The notes below the pieces were generated by a model, which saw only the letters and a program-made list of their open reading frames with translations, was not told the origin of the DNA and did no database searches. A stretch of DNA of 16,039 bases from an uncultured Actinomycetes bacterium (GTDB lineage: Bacteria > Actinomycetota > Actinomycetes > Nanopelagicales > Nanopelagicaceae). Positions 7,439-14,252 of the stretch are shown in pieces. Numbering within the stretch: the stretch's first letter is position 1; each line of letters begins with the position of its first letter. Made by a program: the position numbers and the translations under genes. The DNA lies in assembly GCA_903922745.1 (NCBI GenBank), contig CAIXVA010000185.1, positions 1-16,039 on the forward strand, given 5' to 3'.

Positions 7439-8046
7439 AAAATATAAGCGCAGTAACTTTTGCGGTCCAATCCTTTGTCACCTTATTTGTGATCATGGAT
7501 CCCCCTGGGGCAACCCCAATTTTCTTGGGTTTAGTCGCCGATAAATCTCCTCGTGTGCGACGAATCTTGGCTGTACAAGCAGCTGGAGTCTCGCTGCTAG
7601 TTATTTCAATTTTTGCATTATTTGGACGTTTTATTTTGAGCTATCTGAATATTTCAATGGAGGCGTTACAAGCAGCAGGAGCATTATTGCTTTTGTTAGT
7701 TGCGTTAGAACTTTTGACAGGAAATGCTAAAAATCATGGCGATGATGGAGATTCCAATGTCGCGCTTGTTCCTCTGGGCACTCCAATATTGGCAGGTCCA
7801 GGTGCAATCGTTGCGACAATGATTTTCGTCCAGCAGGCGAACACGACAACCATGGCACTTGGTTTAGTAGCAGCGGTCATAGCTGTTCACATTGCAATTG
7901 CTGCAGTGCTAATGGCTTCGACAACGATTTTAAATGTCATCAAAGAGTCTGGCGTAACCCTGGTAGCTCGTATTGCAGGTTTATTGCTTGCAGCTATTGC
8001 GGTGCAGATGCTTGTTAATGCAATCCGTATTTTTGTTGCTGCTTAG
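7435..8046 (+). CDS. MarC-family integral membrane protein
   Basis: The protein has 203 residues and about six membrane helices. The N-terminal motif FVIMDPPGATPIFLGL and the later PLGTPILAGPGAI are hallmarks of the MarC (UPF0056) family. MarC proteins were once linked to multiple antibiotic resistance, but that role was not confirmed; some members have been reported as amino-acid transporters, so the substrate here is open. The start overlaps the stop of the PHP gene (ATGA, 7435-7438). The end overlaps the stop of the oppositely directed helicase gene by 4 bases. The length is normal for the family. Confidence 0.9.
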   Translation: MKNISAVTFAVQSFVTLFVIMDPPGATPIFLGLVADKSPRVRRILAVQAAGVSLLVISIFALFGRFILSYLNISMEALQAAGALLLLLVALELLTGNAKNHGDDGDSNVALVPLGTPILAGPGAIVATMIFVQQANTTTMALGLVAAVIAVHIAIAAVLMASTTILNVIKESGVTLVARIAGLLLAAIAVQMLVNAIRIFVAA

Positions 8047-9380
8047 CCCTCTGTAAACTTCTTTGTTCGAGTGCGCGTGCGCTCAGTACGAACCTTTGGA
8101 ACCTCTTGCTTGGCGCGAGGTGCGCGAGACTCTTTAGATTCAACTTTGGCTACCGGCTTTGCTTTAACAAGCCGACCCGTTGAACCAGCTGGAATATTAA
8201 GAGTTTGATACAAATGTTCTGAGGATGAGTATGTCTCTTCAGGTTCTGCAAGACCAAGCTCGAGAGTCTGGTTAATCATCTTCCAACGAGCAAGCTCATC
8301 CCAATCAACAAAAGTCACTGCAATACCGTGAGCACCCGCGCGAGCAGTACGGCCAATTCGGTGCACATATGTTTTTTCATCTTCTGGACATTGGTAGTTG
8401 ATAACGTGTGTAATTCCATCAATATCAATACCGCGAGCTGCAACATCTGTAGCAACTAATACATCTGATTTCCCTGCCTTGAAATCACTTAATGCTTTTT
8501 CGCGTGCACTTTGACCTAGATCACCATGGATTGGCGCTGCTTTAAAGCCACGCTCCATCAAATCTTCAGCTGTCTTTTGTGCGGTGCGCTTGGTGCGACA
8601 GAAAACCATTGTTGGACCACGGCCATCGGCCTGCAAGATACGCGCAAGCATTTCAATTTTATCCATCGCATGTGCGCGCAATACATGTTGCTTAATCCGA
8701 GTCACTACAGCGCCTTCATCTTCGCTGTCTTGCGTGCGAATATGAATTGGTTGATTCATAAATCGGCGAGCAAGAGCAATGATGTCTCCGGGCATAGTTG
8801 CTGAAAACAACATAGTTTGGGTGCGATTAGGCGTGCTTGAAAGAATTTTTTCAACATCTGGCAAGAAGCCAAGATCTAACATTTCGTCGGCTTCGTCTAG
8901 AACTAAACGGGATACCTCTTTGAGTTTTAGCTGTCCTTGACGAGATAAATCGAGAAGTCGGCCGGGAGTACCCACAACAATCTCAACACCAGCGTGAAGC
9001 GCTTCAATTTGTGGCTCAAATGCACGTCCACCATAAACAGCAAGTGTGCGAATTCCTCGGTTGGAAGCAAGTTCTTCAATGTCGCGTGTTACTTGAGTAC
9101 AAAGTTCGCGGGTAGGAACAACAATTAAAACCTGTGGCATTCCTTTGTTTGCAAACTCTGCCCACTCGGGATCGTTAGGTGCAATCACTCGTTCGATGAC
9201 AGGAATACCAAATGCAAGAGTCTTACCGGTACCTGTTTTTGCTTGTCCGATTACATCGCCATCAGCAAGTGCGATTGGCAAAACCATTTCTTGAATTGCA
9301 AAGGGCGTCAAGAAGCCATGGGCATGAAGAGCTTCAATTGTTTGGCTGCGCAGGGGCAGTTCGGCAAATGTTGGTGACAT
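8043..9380 (-). CDS. rhlE: DEAD-box ATP-dependent RNA helicase (RhlE-like)
   Basis: This 445-residue helicase has all the superfamily 2 DEAD-box motifs in order: a Q-motif region (PFAIQ, 26-30), motif I AKTGTGKT (47-54), PTRELC (89-94), TPGR (138-141), DEAD (152-155), SAT (193-195), and in the second RecA domain ATDVAARGID (310-319) and HRIGRTAR (340-347). A basic, disordered tail (about 400-445) rich in Lys, Arg and Ser ends the protein and probably contacts RNA. It unwinds short RNA duplexes using ATP, in ribosome assembly, RNA decay or cold adaptation. It lies 21 bases after the TetR gene on the same strand, so they probably form one transcript. The ATG at 9380 is preceded by AGGA at moderate distance. 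RhlE, CsdA and RhlB are alternatives within the family. Confidence 0.93.
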   Translation of the reverse strand: MSPTFAELPLRSQTIEALHAHGFLTPFAIQEMVLPIALADGDVIGQAKTGTGKTLAFGIPVIERVIAPNDPEWAEFANKGMPQVLIVVPTRELCTQVTRDIEELASNRGIRTLAVYGGRAFEPQIEALHAGVEIVVGTPGRLLDLSRQGQLKLKEVSRLVLDEADEMLDLGFLPDVEKILSSTPNRTQTMLFSATMPGDIIALARRFMNQPIHIRTQDSEDEGAVVTRIKQHVLRAHAMDKIEMLARILQADGRGPTMVFCRTKRTAQKTAEDLMERGFKAAPIHGDLGQSAREKALSDFKAGKSDVLVATDVAARGIDIDGITHVINYQCPEDEKTYVHRIGRTARAGAHGIAVTFVDWDELARWKMINQTLELGLAEPEETYSSSEHLYQTLNIPAGSTGRLVKAKPVAKVESKESRAPRAKQEVPKVRTERTRTRTKKFTEG

Positions 9381-9401
9381 ATAAATGTGTTCCTATCGGG
9401 A

Positions 9402-10013
9402 TTAATTGCGCGGGAAACCGGAAATGCCTCGCCACATAAGGTTGTGAACTAGCTCCACAGCCTCTTGTCGACTCAACTTGCTATCTCGTTCGAGCCAGTG
9501 ACGAGCAGTTACTTGCGCATAACCAATCATTCCAACACCCAAAAGCATTGATGCCTCTTTTGGTAGGCCAGTATCAATTGCAATCACAGCACTTGCTGCA
9601 GCTGCACAGTCATAAGTCATTCGATTAAGACGTTCGCGAACTTGTGGCTCAACGCTCATATCGCTTTCAAAGAGCAGGCGAAATGCTTCGCCTTCTTTTT
9701 CGATGAATGCAAAGTAAGCATCAACCGTTGCATGAACTCGATCCTTATTATCTGGAGTCGATGCAATTGCCTTTTGAATTTCAAAAACCAAGGAATCGAT
9801 ATGAAGATCTAAAACCGCCAAGTAGAGCTCGAGTTTTGATGGAAAGTGCTGGTACAAAACTGGCTTTGAGACATTGGCACGATCTGCAATTTCATCCATT
9901 GCAGCAGAGTGGTAGCCAGCAGCGGTGAAAACTTCTAGAGCTGCTGAAAGCAACAATGCTCGGCGCTCATCGCGAGGCAAGCGCGCCTTGTTGGTTGTGT
10001 CTACGTTACTCAT
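9402..10013 (-). CDS. TetR-family transcriptional regulator
   Basis: The product has 203 residues. The N-terminal TetR DNA-binding domain (about 15-65) is clear: an RRALLLSAALEVFTAAGYHSAAMDEI-type helix pair followed by a helix-turn-helix around DRANVSKPVLYQHFPSK (45-60). The remaining all-helical part is the ligand-binding and dimerisation domain; no ligand can be predicted. A TetR regulator close to an rhlE-like helicase is also known in mycobacteria, where other small genes lie between them; here the helicase follows directly after 21 bases. The gene is divergent from mshB across 30 bases, so it may control itself, the helicase and mshB. The start at 10013 lacks a Shine-Dalgarno sequence but has a TACGAT box 7 bases upstream, suggesting a leaderless message. 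Confidence 0.92.
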   Translation of the reverse strand: MSNVDTTNKARLPRDERRALLLSAALEVFTAAGYHSAAMDEIADRANVSKPVLYQHFPSKLELYLAVLDLHIDSLVFEIQKAIASTPDNKDRVHATVDAYFAFIEKEGEAFRLLFESDMSVEPQVRERLNRMTYDCAAAASAVIAIDTGLPKEASMLLGVGMIGYAQVTARHWLERDSKLSRQEAVELVHNLMWRGISGFPRN

Positions 10014-10020
10014 TGGAGTA

Positions 10021-10026
10021 ATCGTA
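10021..10026 (-). promoter_or_regulatory. Putative -10 box for leaderless tetR transcript
   Basis: Reading leftward, TACGAT (10026 to 10021) is followed by 7 bases and then the ATG at 10013, with no Shine-Dalgarno sequence in between. This spacing fits a transcript beginning at the start codon. It sits between the arms of an inverted repeat, GTAAT (10018-10022) and ATTAC (10034-10038), which could be an operator. No clear -35 element is seen. Confidence 0.4.
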
Positions 10027-10043
10027 CGGCAGAATTACCAATC

Positions 10044-10910
10044 ATGAACCGCCCATATGAAGGTATTCGAATCCTGCTCGTACATGCACATCCTGATGAT
10101 GAAACCATCAACAATGGAGCAACAATGGCTCTTTATGCCGATCGTGGGGCTCAAGTAACCCTTGTGACCTGTACGCGAGGCGAAGAGGGCGAAGTTTTAG
10201 TTCCGGGGCTCTCACATCTTGCGAGTACTGAACAAGATTTGTTGGGAGCTCATCGCGAAACAGAACTTGCACGTGCCATGAAAGCACTTGGAATTTCAGA
10301 TTACCGATTTCTTGGAGCACCCGCTACTAAATTTCGAGATAGCGGAATGATGGGAACGGAACCAAATAATCGTCCAGATGTTTTTTGGCAGGCAGATCTG
10401 GATACTGCTGCAAAAATACTTGTAGAAATAATTGAAGAAGTCAGACCACACATTTTGATTACTTATGATGAATTTGGTGGATACGGTCACCCTGATCATA
10501 TTCAGGCACACAGAGTTGCAATGCGCGCTTCTGAATTATCAACATGGCAGATTCAAAAGATTTATTGGAACACAATCCCTAAATCGGTTATTGCCCAGGG
10601 TATGGAAAAAATGAAGGAAATTGGATCAGATTTCTTCGGTGCTGAAAGTATCGACGACATTCCGTTTGCCAAAGATGATGAGTTTGTAACCACCCTGATT
10701 GATGGCGCTGCCTATGTTGATTTAAAGATGGCAGCGATGAAAGCTCATGAAACTCAAATCGCATTAGATGGCCCATTCTTCGCACTCTCGAATAATCTTG
10801 GAATGCAGATTTGGGGGGATGAGTACTACACCCTCGTGAAGGGCACAAAGAGTGCACCATTTGATTCCATGGGCCGAGAAATTGATTTAACCTCAGGTGT
10901 AGTTCTGTAA
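10044..10910 (+). CDS. mshB: N-acetylglucosaminyl-inositol deacetylase (mycothiol biosynthesis)
   Basis: This 288-residue protein of the PIG-L/LmbE zinc deacetylase family removes acetate from GlcNAc-inositol to give GlcN-inositol, the second main step of mycothiol synthesis. Visible residues are HAHPDDET (14-21), giving a zinc-binding His16 and Asp19 with general base Asp18, and GGYGHPDH (145-152), giving Tyr147, His149 and zinc-binding His152. CTRGEEGEV (43-51) and the FRDSGMMGT stretch (97-105) favour MshB over the related conjugate amidase Mca, which normally has a different surrounding sequence. The next gene starts within its stop codon (TAATG). The gene is divergent from tetR with only 30 bases between. 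The ATG at 10044 lacks a strong Shine-Dalgarno sequence. Mca is the main alternative. Confidence 0.88.
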   Translation: MNRPYEGIRILLVHAHPDDETINNGATMALYADRGAQVTLVTCTRGEEGEVLVPGLSHLASTEQDLLGAHRETELARAMKALGISDYRFLGAPATKFRDSGMMGTEPNNRPDVFWQADLDTAAKILVEIIEEVRPHILITYDEFGGYGHPDHIQAHRVAMRASELSTWQIQKIYWNTIPKSVIAQGMEKMKEIGSDFFGAESIDDIPFAKDDEFVTTLIDGAAYVDLKMAAMKAHETQIALDGPFFALSNNLGMQIWGDEYYTLVKGTKSAPFDSMGREIDLTSGVVL

Positions 10911-11221
10911 TGCGTTATTTATTTTCCCTGCTTTTAGGATTAGCACTTGGTGCAAGCTCTGTCTTTATTTACAGCCTCTACCCACCCGTTGGCTTAGTGT
11001 TTTCGATTGCAGCCACATCCCTTGGAATTTGGGTAGCAGGGCGCTTCTGGGGAAAACGAATTTATAGATTCACGGCTGCAGTTGGGTGGGGCTTTGTTGT
11101 TTTACGTGCAGGGTTTCCTGGAATCAATGAAGAGTATTTAATTCAGGGAGACTCAACGGGAGTTTCTTTAATAAACTTTGGATTTATCGCAGTTGTAATT
11201 GCGATCTTGAGCCCACTTTAA
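10910..11221 (+). CDS. Small membrane protein downstream of mshB (DUF6113-like)
   Basis: The product has 103 residues with about four hydrophobic segments (roughly 3-20, 24-43, 52-68 and 85-102), including a conserved-looking GWGFVVLRAGFPG turn. Small membrane proteins of this size follow mshB in several actinobacteria, including a counterpart next to mycobacterial mshB; I assign it to that group (DUF6113-like) from context and layout rather than from a strong motif. Function is unknown. The ATG shares one base with the mshB stop (TAATG, 10908-10912), so the two are translationally coupled. The stop overlaps the stop of the convergent cysS gene. Confidence 0.75.
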   Translation: MRYLFSLLLGLALGASSVFIYSLYPPVGLVFSIAATSLGIWVAGRFWGKRIYRFTAAVGWGFVVLRAGFPGINEEYLIQGDSTGVSLINFGFIAVVIAILSPL

Positions 11222-12564
11222 GACCAGCTTTGCCCTTCAGCAGTATCTTTAATGTGCAATCCAAGATCTTCTAATTGAACTCTCAAGGCATCACTATCTG
11301 CCCAGCGCTTTTCACTTCGTGCCTTCGTGCGCTCGTCAAGAATTTTCTGCATCTGATCCGTCAATGTGCGGGCCACATCGGGGCGATCGAGATCTAACCC
11401 AAGCACTCGATCGGCATACATGAATAACTCGCGTTTATTATCAAGAGCACTCTTTTCAATTTCACGTAAACGAATGATTGCCTTTGGCGTATCTAGATCG
11501 TTACCAAATGCTGCTTCAATTTCCGTGTCAACGGTGATTTCAGGGGAACTTCCCCATGTAGACATTTTTGTTCGCCAACGTGCCAAAGTTTCATTAGCAG
11601 CCTGTAATGAATCCCAGGTTAAATCCATTTGTGATCGATATCGGTTTTCAAGGAAGCAAAGACGTAAGGCGAGTGGATCTATTCCCCTTGAAATAAGGTC
11701 TTCAACCAAAACAACATTTCCCGAGCTCTTCGACATTTTTCTACCCTCAAAGAGCAGATGCTCACCATGAACCCATAAATCAACCGCTTCTTTACCGATT
11801 ACCGCATTTGATTGTGCGCGTTCATTTTCGTGGTGCGGAAAGCGCAGATCAATTCCACCTACATGTACATCAACATGGCCTTGTAGTAAATCTAAAGACA
11901 TCGCCGAACATTCGATGTGCCAACCAGGAAATCCTGTTCCCCAAGGAGATTCCCACACCATTTCAGTTCTATCGCCAGCGGATTTCCAAAGCGCCCAATC
12001 CGCATGAAATCTTTTCGCTCCATCGTTGTGATACTCATATCGATGACCTGGCTTTAGTGAATCAAGTTTGTTTCCGCTGATCGCACCGTAACCCAAGAAT
12101 TTCTGAGCTTCAAAATAAACAGAGCCATCGTCACCAACGTATGCAAAACCAGAGTCAATGAGTTTCTGAATTAAATCCTGCATTAATTGAATACTCTCGC
12201 TTGCCCGCGGGTAGTGATTAGCAGGAATTATGTTTAATCGTGAAAGATCTGCGTGAAACCTTTCTTCATATTTTCGAGCTATCTCAAATGGATCAATCTT
12301 TTCTAATGAGGCTTGCTGAAGCATCTTGTCATGTTCAACAAAATCTTCTGACATATGACCGACGTCGGTAATGTTTTCAACAGCATTTACTGTCATGCCT
12401 TCTAATGTTGCGATACGAGCAATCAAGTCAGAGAGTAAAAAGGTTCGCAGATTGCCAACATGTGCATCGCGATAAACGGTTGGTCCACAGCAATACATAT
12501 TCAAAACGCCATGAGTTGTTCCGACTTGCTGAAGTTCACGCGATTTAGTGTCATATATCTTCAT
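11218..12564 (-). CDS. cysS: Cysteinyl-tRNA synthetase
   Basis: This 448-residue class I synthetase charges tRNA-Cys with cysteine. The HIGH-type motif is HVGN (35-38) and the KMSKS loop is exact (276-280). The active-site zinc ligands are Cys26 in CCGPTVY, Cys219 in HIECS, His244 and Glu248 in FPHHENE. The C-terminal part, with an ILDERTKARSEKRWADSDALR-type helix and a DTAEGQSW ending, is the DALR/anticodon region typical of CysRS. The mycothiol ligase MshC shares the catalytic core but is about 410 residues and lacks this tail, so I reject MshC despite mshB nearby. The start is coupled to the 66-residue gene upstream (4-base ATGA overlap), with GAGGTG 11 bases before the ATG. Confidence 0.93.
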   Translation of the reverse strand: MKIYDTKSRELQQVGTTHGVLNMYCCGPTVYRDAHVGNLRTFLLSDLIARIATLEGMTVNAVENITDVGHMSEDFVEHDKMLQQASLEKIDPFEIARKYEERFHADLSRLNIIPANHYPRASESIQLMQDLIQKLIDSGFAYVGDDGSVYFEAQKFLGYGAISGNKLDSLKPGHRYEYHNDGAKRFHADWALWKSAGDRTEMVWESPWGTGFPGWHIECSAMSLDLLQGHVDVHVGGIDLRFPHHENERAQSNAVIGKEAVDLWVHGEHLLFEGRKMSKSSGNVVLVEDLISRGIDPLALRLCFLENRYRSQMDLTWDSLQAANETLARWRTKMSTWGSSPEITVDTEIEAAFGNDLDTPKAIIRLREIEKSALDNKRELFMYADRVLGLDLDRPDVARTLTDQMQKILDERTKARSEKRWADSDALRVQLEDLGLHIKDTAEGQSWS

Positions 12565-12761
12565 GAGCGCTCAATCACCTCGCGCCAAATAAAAATTGAT
12601 TCATGGGAGAACGCAATTAACTTGCCATGACGATTTCTCAAAGAATGGACAGTTTCCAGATGGCCAAGAATGTCTCTAAACCCACCTTCTGGATCATGAA
12701 GTCGAATGCTGACCCTTTTGCCGATAAGTCCAGCAAAGGTGGCTTCGAGCTCTGTTGACAT
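12561..12761 (-). CDS. 66-residue stand-alone SH3-like domain protein (GNAT-associated N-terminal domain type)
   Basis: From ATG 12761 the frame encodes 66 residues, beginning MSTELEATFAGLIGKRVSIRLHD and ending EVIERS at a TGA that overlaps the cysS start. The pattern GKRVSIRLHDPEGG...DILGHLE...LRNRHGKLIAFSHESI reads like a small beta barrel. It resembles the N-terminal SH3-like domain that precedes an acetyltransferase domain in actinobacterial GNAT proteins found beside fdxA; here no acetyltransferase domain follows. The resemblance is from memory and is moderate. A longer in-frame extension up to 13280 runs antisense through fdxA and is not credible. A TATCGT box 6 bases before the ATG and the absence of a Shine-Dalgarno sequence suggest a leaderless start. 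Function is unknown; it is co-transcribed with cysS. Confidence 0.7.
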   Translation of the reverse strand: MSTELEATFAGLIGKRVSIRLHDPEGGFRDILGHLETVHSLRNRHGKLIAFSHESIFIWREVIERS

Positions 12762-12767
12762 AACAGA

Positions 12768-12773
12768 ACGATA
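12768..12773 (-). promoter_or_regulatory. Putative -10 box for leaderless transcript of the 66-residue gene and cysS
   Basis: Reading leftward, TATCGT ends 6 bases before the ATG at 12761. There is no purine-rich ribosome-binding site, so transcription may start at the ATG. A -35 element is not evident. The 99-base gap up to fdxA must hold both this promoter and the fdxA promoter; TAAGAT at 12815-12820 is a weak candidate -10 for fdxA. Confidence 0.4.
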
Positions 12774-12849
12774 AACCGAGTCGGCAAATATCGCGCATCG
12801 GCCACTGTAGGAGTTAAGATTTGCCGGTAACCAACTCGCTAGTTTTTTT

Positions 12850-12854
12850 GGAGG
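12850..12854 (+). promoter_or_regulatory. Shine-Dalgarno site of fdxA, fixing a GTG start
   Basis: GGAGG preceded by a run of seven T lies 6 bases before GTG 12861. The spacing is ideal and makes GTG the start of the ferredoxin; the encoded N-terminus (MTYVIAEPC) is the usual one for this family. Confidence 0.8.
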
Positions 12855-12860
12855 CAGCCC

Positions 12861-13181
12861 GTGACCTATGTGATCGCCGAACCGTGCATCGATGTAAAAG
12901 ATAAATCCTGCATCGAAGAATGCCCTGTCGACTGCATCTACGAAGGCGGACGCATGCTGTACATCCAGCCTGACGAGTGCGTTGACTGCGGTGCCTGCGA
13001 GCCAGTGTGTCCGGTCGAAGCTATTTATTACGAAGACGATGTCCCAGGGCAGTGGAAAGATTTCAGCAAGGCGAACACCGAATTCTTCATTGAAATTGGT
13101 TCGCCAGGCGGTGCAAGCAAGGTTGGCCCAACCGGTACAGACCACCCTTCTGTTTCTGCGCTTCCACCAAAGAGCGAGTAA
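12861..13181 (+). CDS. fdxA: 7Fe ferredoxin (3Fe-4S plus 4Fe-4S)
   Basis: This 106-residue soluble electron carrier has the full cysteine pattern of 7Fe ferredoxins. By analogy with Azotobacter ferredoxin I, Cys9, Cys17 and Cys50 would hold the 3Fe-4S cluster, Cys21, Cys40, Cys43 and Cys46 the 4Fe-4S cluster, and Cys25 would be the free cysteine. The [13 protein letters not shown] motif (39-51) is intact, and the C-terminal segment (about 55-106) is the acidic extension common in FdxA/FdxC of actinobacteria. The start is GTG with a strong Shine-Dalgarno sequence. The stop is followed after a single codon by the TTG start of dapC in the same frame. The fdx-dapC pairing is conserved in mycobacteria. 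Redox partners are not indicated by the context. Confidence 0.95.
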   Translation: MTYVIAEPCIDVKDKSCIEECPVDCIYEGGRMLYIQPDECVDCGACEPVCPVEAIYYEDDVPGQWKDFSKANTEFFIEIGSPGGASKVGPTGTDHPSVSALPPKSE

Positions 13182-13184
13182 GCA

Positions 13185-14249
13185 TTGCGCGGCCAGCTCC
13201 CAGATTTTCCCTGGGATGCACTCGCACCATATGGAGATACAGCTAGATCCCATCCGCAGGGAATCATTGATCTTTCTCAAGGAACTCCGGTTGATCCGAC
13301 TCCAGAATTTATTCAGCAGGTATTTCGCGATGCAGCAAACTCTCCAAGTTATCCCGTAACTGCAGGAACTCCAGAACTTCGAGCTGCAATTAAGAAGTGG
13401 GCAATCGAACGTTTAGGTGCAACCGGAGATTTCGATGTTCTGCCTTTGATCGGCTCTAAAGAGCTAGTCGCATGGCTGCCAACAATTTTAGAATCAAAAA
13501 AAGTATTAATTCCTGAAATTGCTTATCCGACGTATCACGTAGGCGCAGTACTAGCAGGAGCTGAATCAGTCACTGTTGCAATTGATGCAAAGAGTTGGCC
13601 AACGGCTGATTTAGCCTGGTTGAACTCTCCGTCAAATCCAACTGGTCGAGTACACAGTGATGCTGAAATCAAAGCTTGCATCGATTGGTCGCGCACACAT
13701 AACGCCTTGTTAGTTTCTGATGAGTGTTACTTAGAGTTTGCTCAATCGGCGCAACCTGTTTCTGTTCTTTCACACACCGGGGGAGACAACACAAATATTT
13801 TAGCTGTTCACTCGCTTTCAAAGCGCTCATCAATGGCTGGTTATCGAGCAGCGTTCATGATTGGCGATTCAGAGTTAATCGCCAGAATTCGCGAAATTCG
13901 AAAGCATGGCGGAATGATGGTGCCACTGCCTGTGCAGAAAGCAATGACAGTTGCACTTTCAGATGACGAACATGTTGCTGAACAGCGTGCTCGTTATAAC
14001 GCACGCAAAGATGCATTACGTCCTGCCCTAGAAGCAGCGGGATTTACAGTTGAGTTTAGTAATGCAGGTTTGTATTTATGGTGCACCCGAAATGAAGATG
14101 CCTGGGAAAGTGTTTCATGGCTCGCAAATCGCGGGATCTTGGCAACACCTGGTTCCTTCTATGGCAGCCACGGTGCGCGCCATATACGTATTGCAATGAC
14201 AGCGACAGATGCTCAAATTGCTGATGCTGTTCAACGTATTAAGGCTTAA
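13185..14249 (+). CDS. dapC: N-succinyldiaminopimelate aminotransferase
   Basis: The product is a 354-residue fold-type I PLP aminotransferase of lysine/diaminopimelate synthesis, using glutamate to aminate N-succinyl-2-amino-6-ketopimelate. Features seen: LPDFPWD near the N-terminus and LSQGTPVDPTP (30-40), typical of actinobacterial DapC; NSPSNPTG (147-154); SDECY with Asp179 binding the PLP nitrogen and Tyr182; and SLSKRSSMAGYR with the Schiff-base Lys213. The C-terminus, with a RHIRIAMTATD stretch, is complete. The start must be TTG 13185, because the fdxA stop lies two codons upstream in the same frame and LPDFPW follows immediately. There is no good Shine-Dalgarno sequence, so translation probably depends on ribosomes finishing fdxA. 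The manB-like gene begins one codon after its stop. Confidence 0.92.
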   Translation: MRGQLPDFPWDALAPYGDTARSHPQGIIDLSQGTPVDPTPEFIQQVFRDAANSPSYPVTAGTPELRAAIKKWAIERLGATGDFDVLPLIGSKELVAWLPTILESKKVLIPEIAYPTYHVGAVLAGAESVTVAIDAKSWPTADLAWLNSPSNPTGRVHSDAEIKACIDWSRTHNALLVSDECYLEFAQSAQPVSVLSHTGGDNTNILAVHSLSKRSSMAGYRAAFMIGDSELIARIREIRKHGGMMVPLPVQKAMTVALSDDEHVAEQRARYNARKDALRPALEAAGFTVEFSNAGLYLWCTRNEDAWESVSWLANRGILATPGSFYGSHGARHIRIAMTATDAQIADAVQRIKA

Positions 14250-14252
14250 TCA

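Noticed and set aside
10044..10910. The mshB-like gene as mycothiol conjugate amidase (mca)
   Set aside because: The RGEEGEV and FRDSGMMGT stretches and the small membrane partner fit MshB better. Some doubt remains because the families are close.
11218..12564. The cysS-like gene as the mycothiol ligase mshC, suggested by mshB nearby
   Set aside because: The protein keeps the DALR/anticodon tail and the DTAEGQSW ending of CysRS and is longer than MshC; zinc ligands and KMSKS are shared by both and do not decide.
12561..13280. A 239-codon leftward frame covering the region from the cysS start through all of fdxA
   Set aside because: Its upstream two thirds run antisense to fdxA, which has perfect ferredoxin motifs and a strong ribosome-binding site. 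Only the last 66 codons, from ATG 12761, look like protein.
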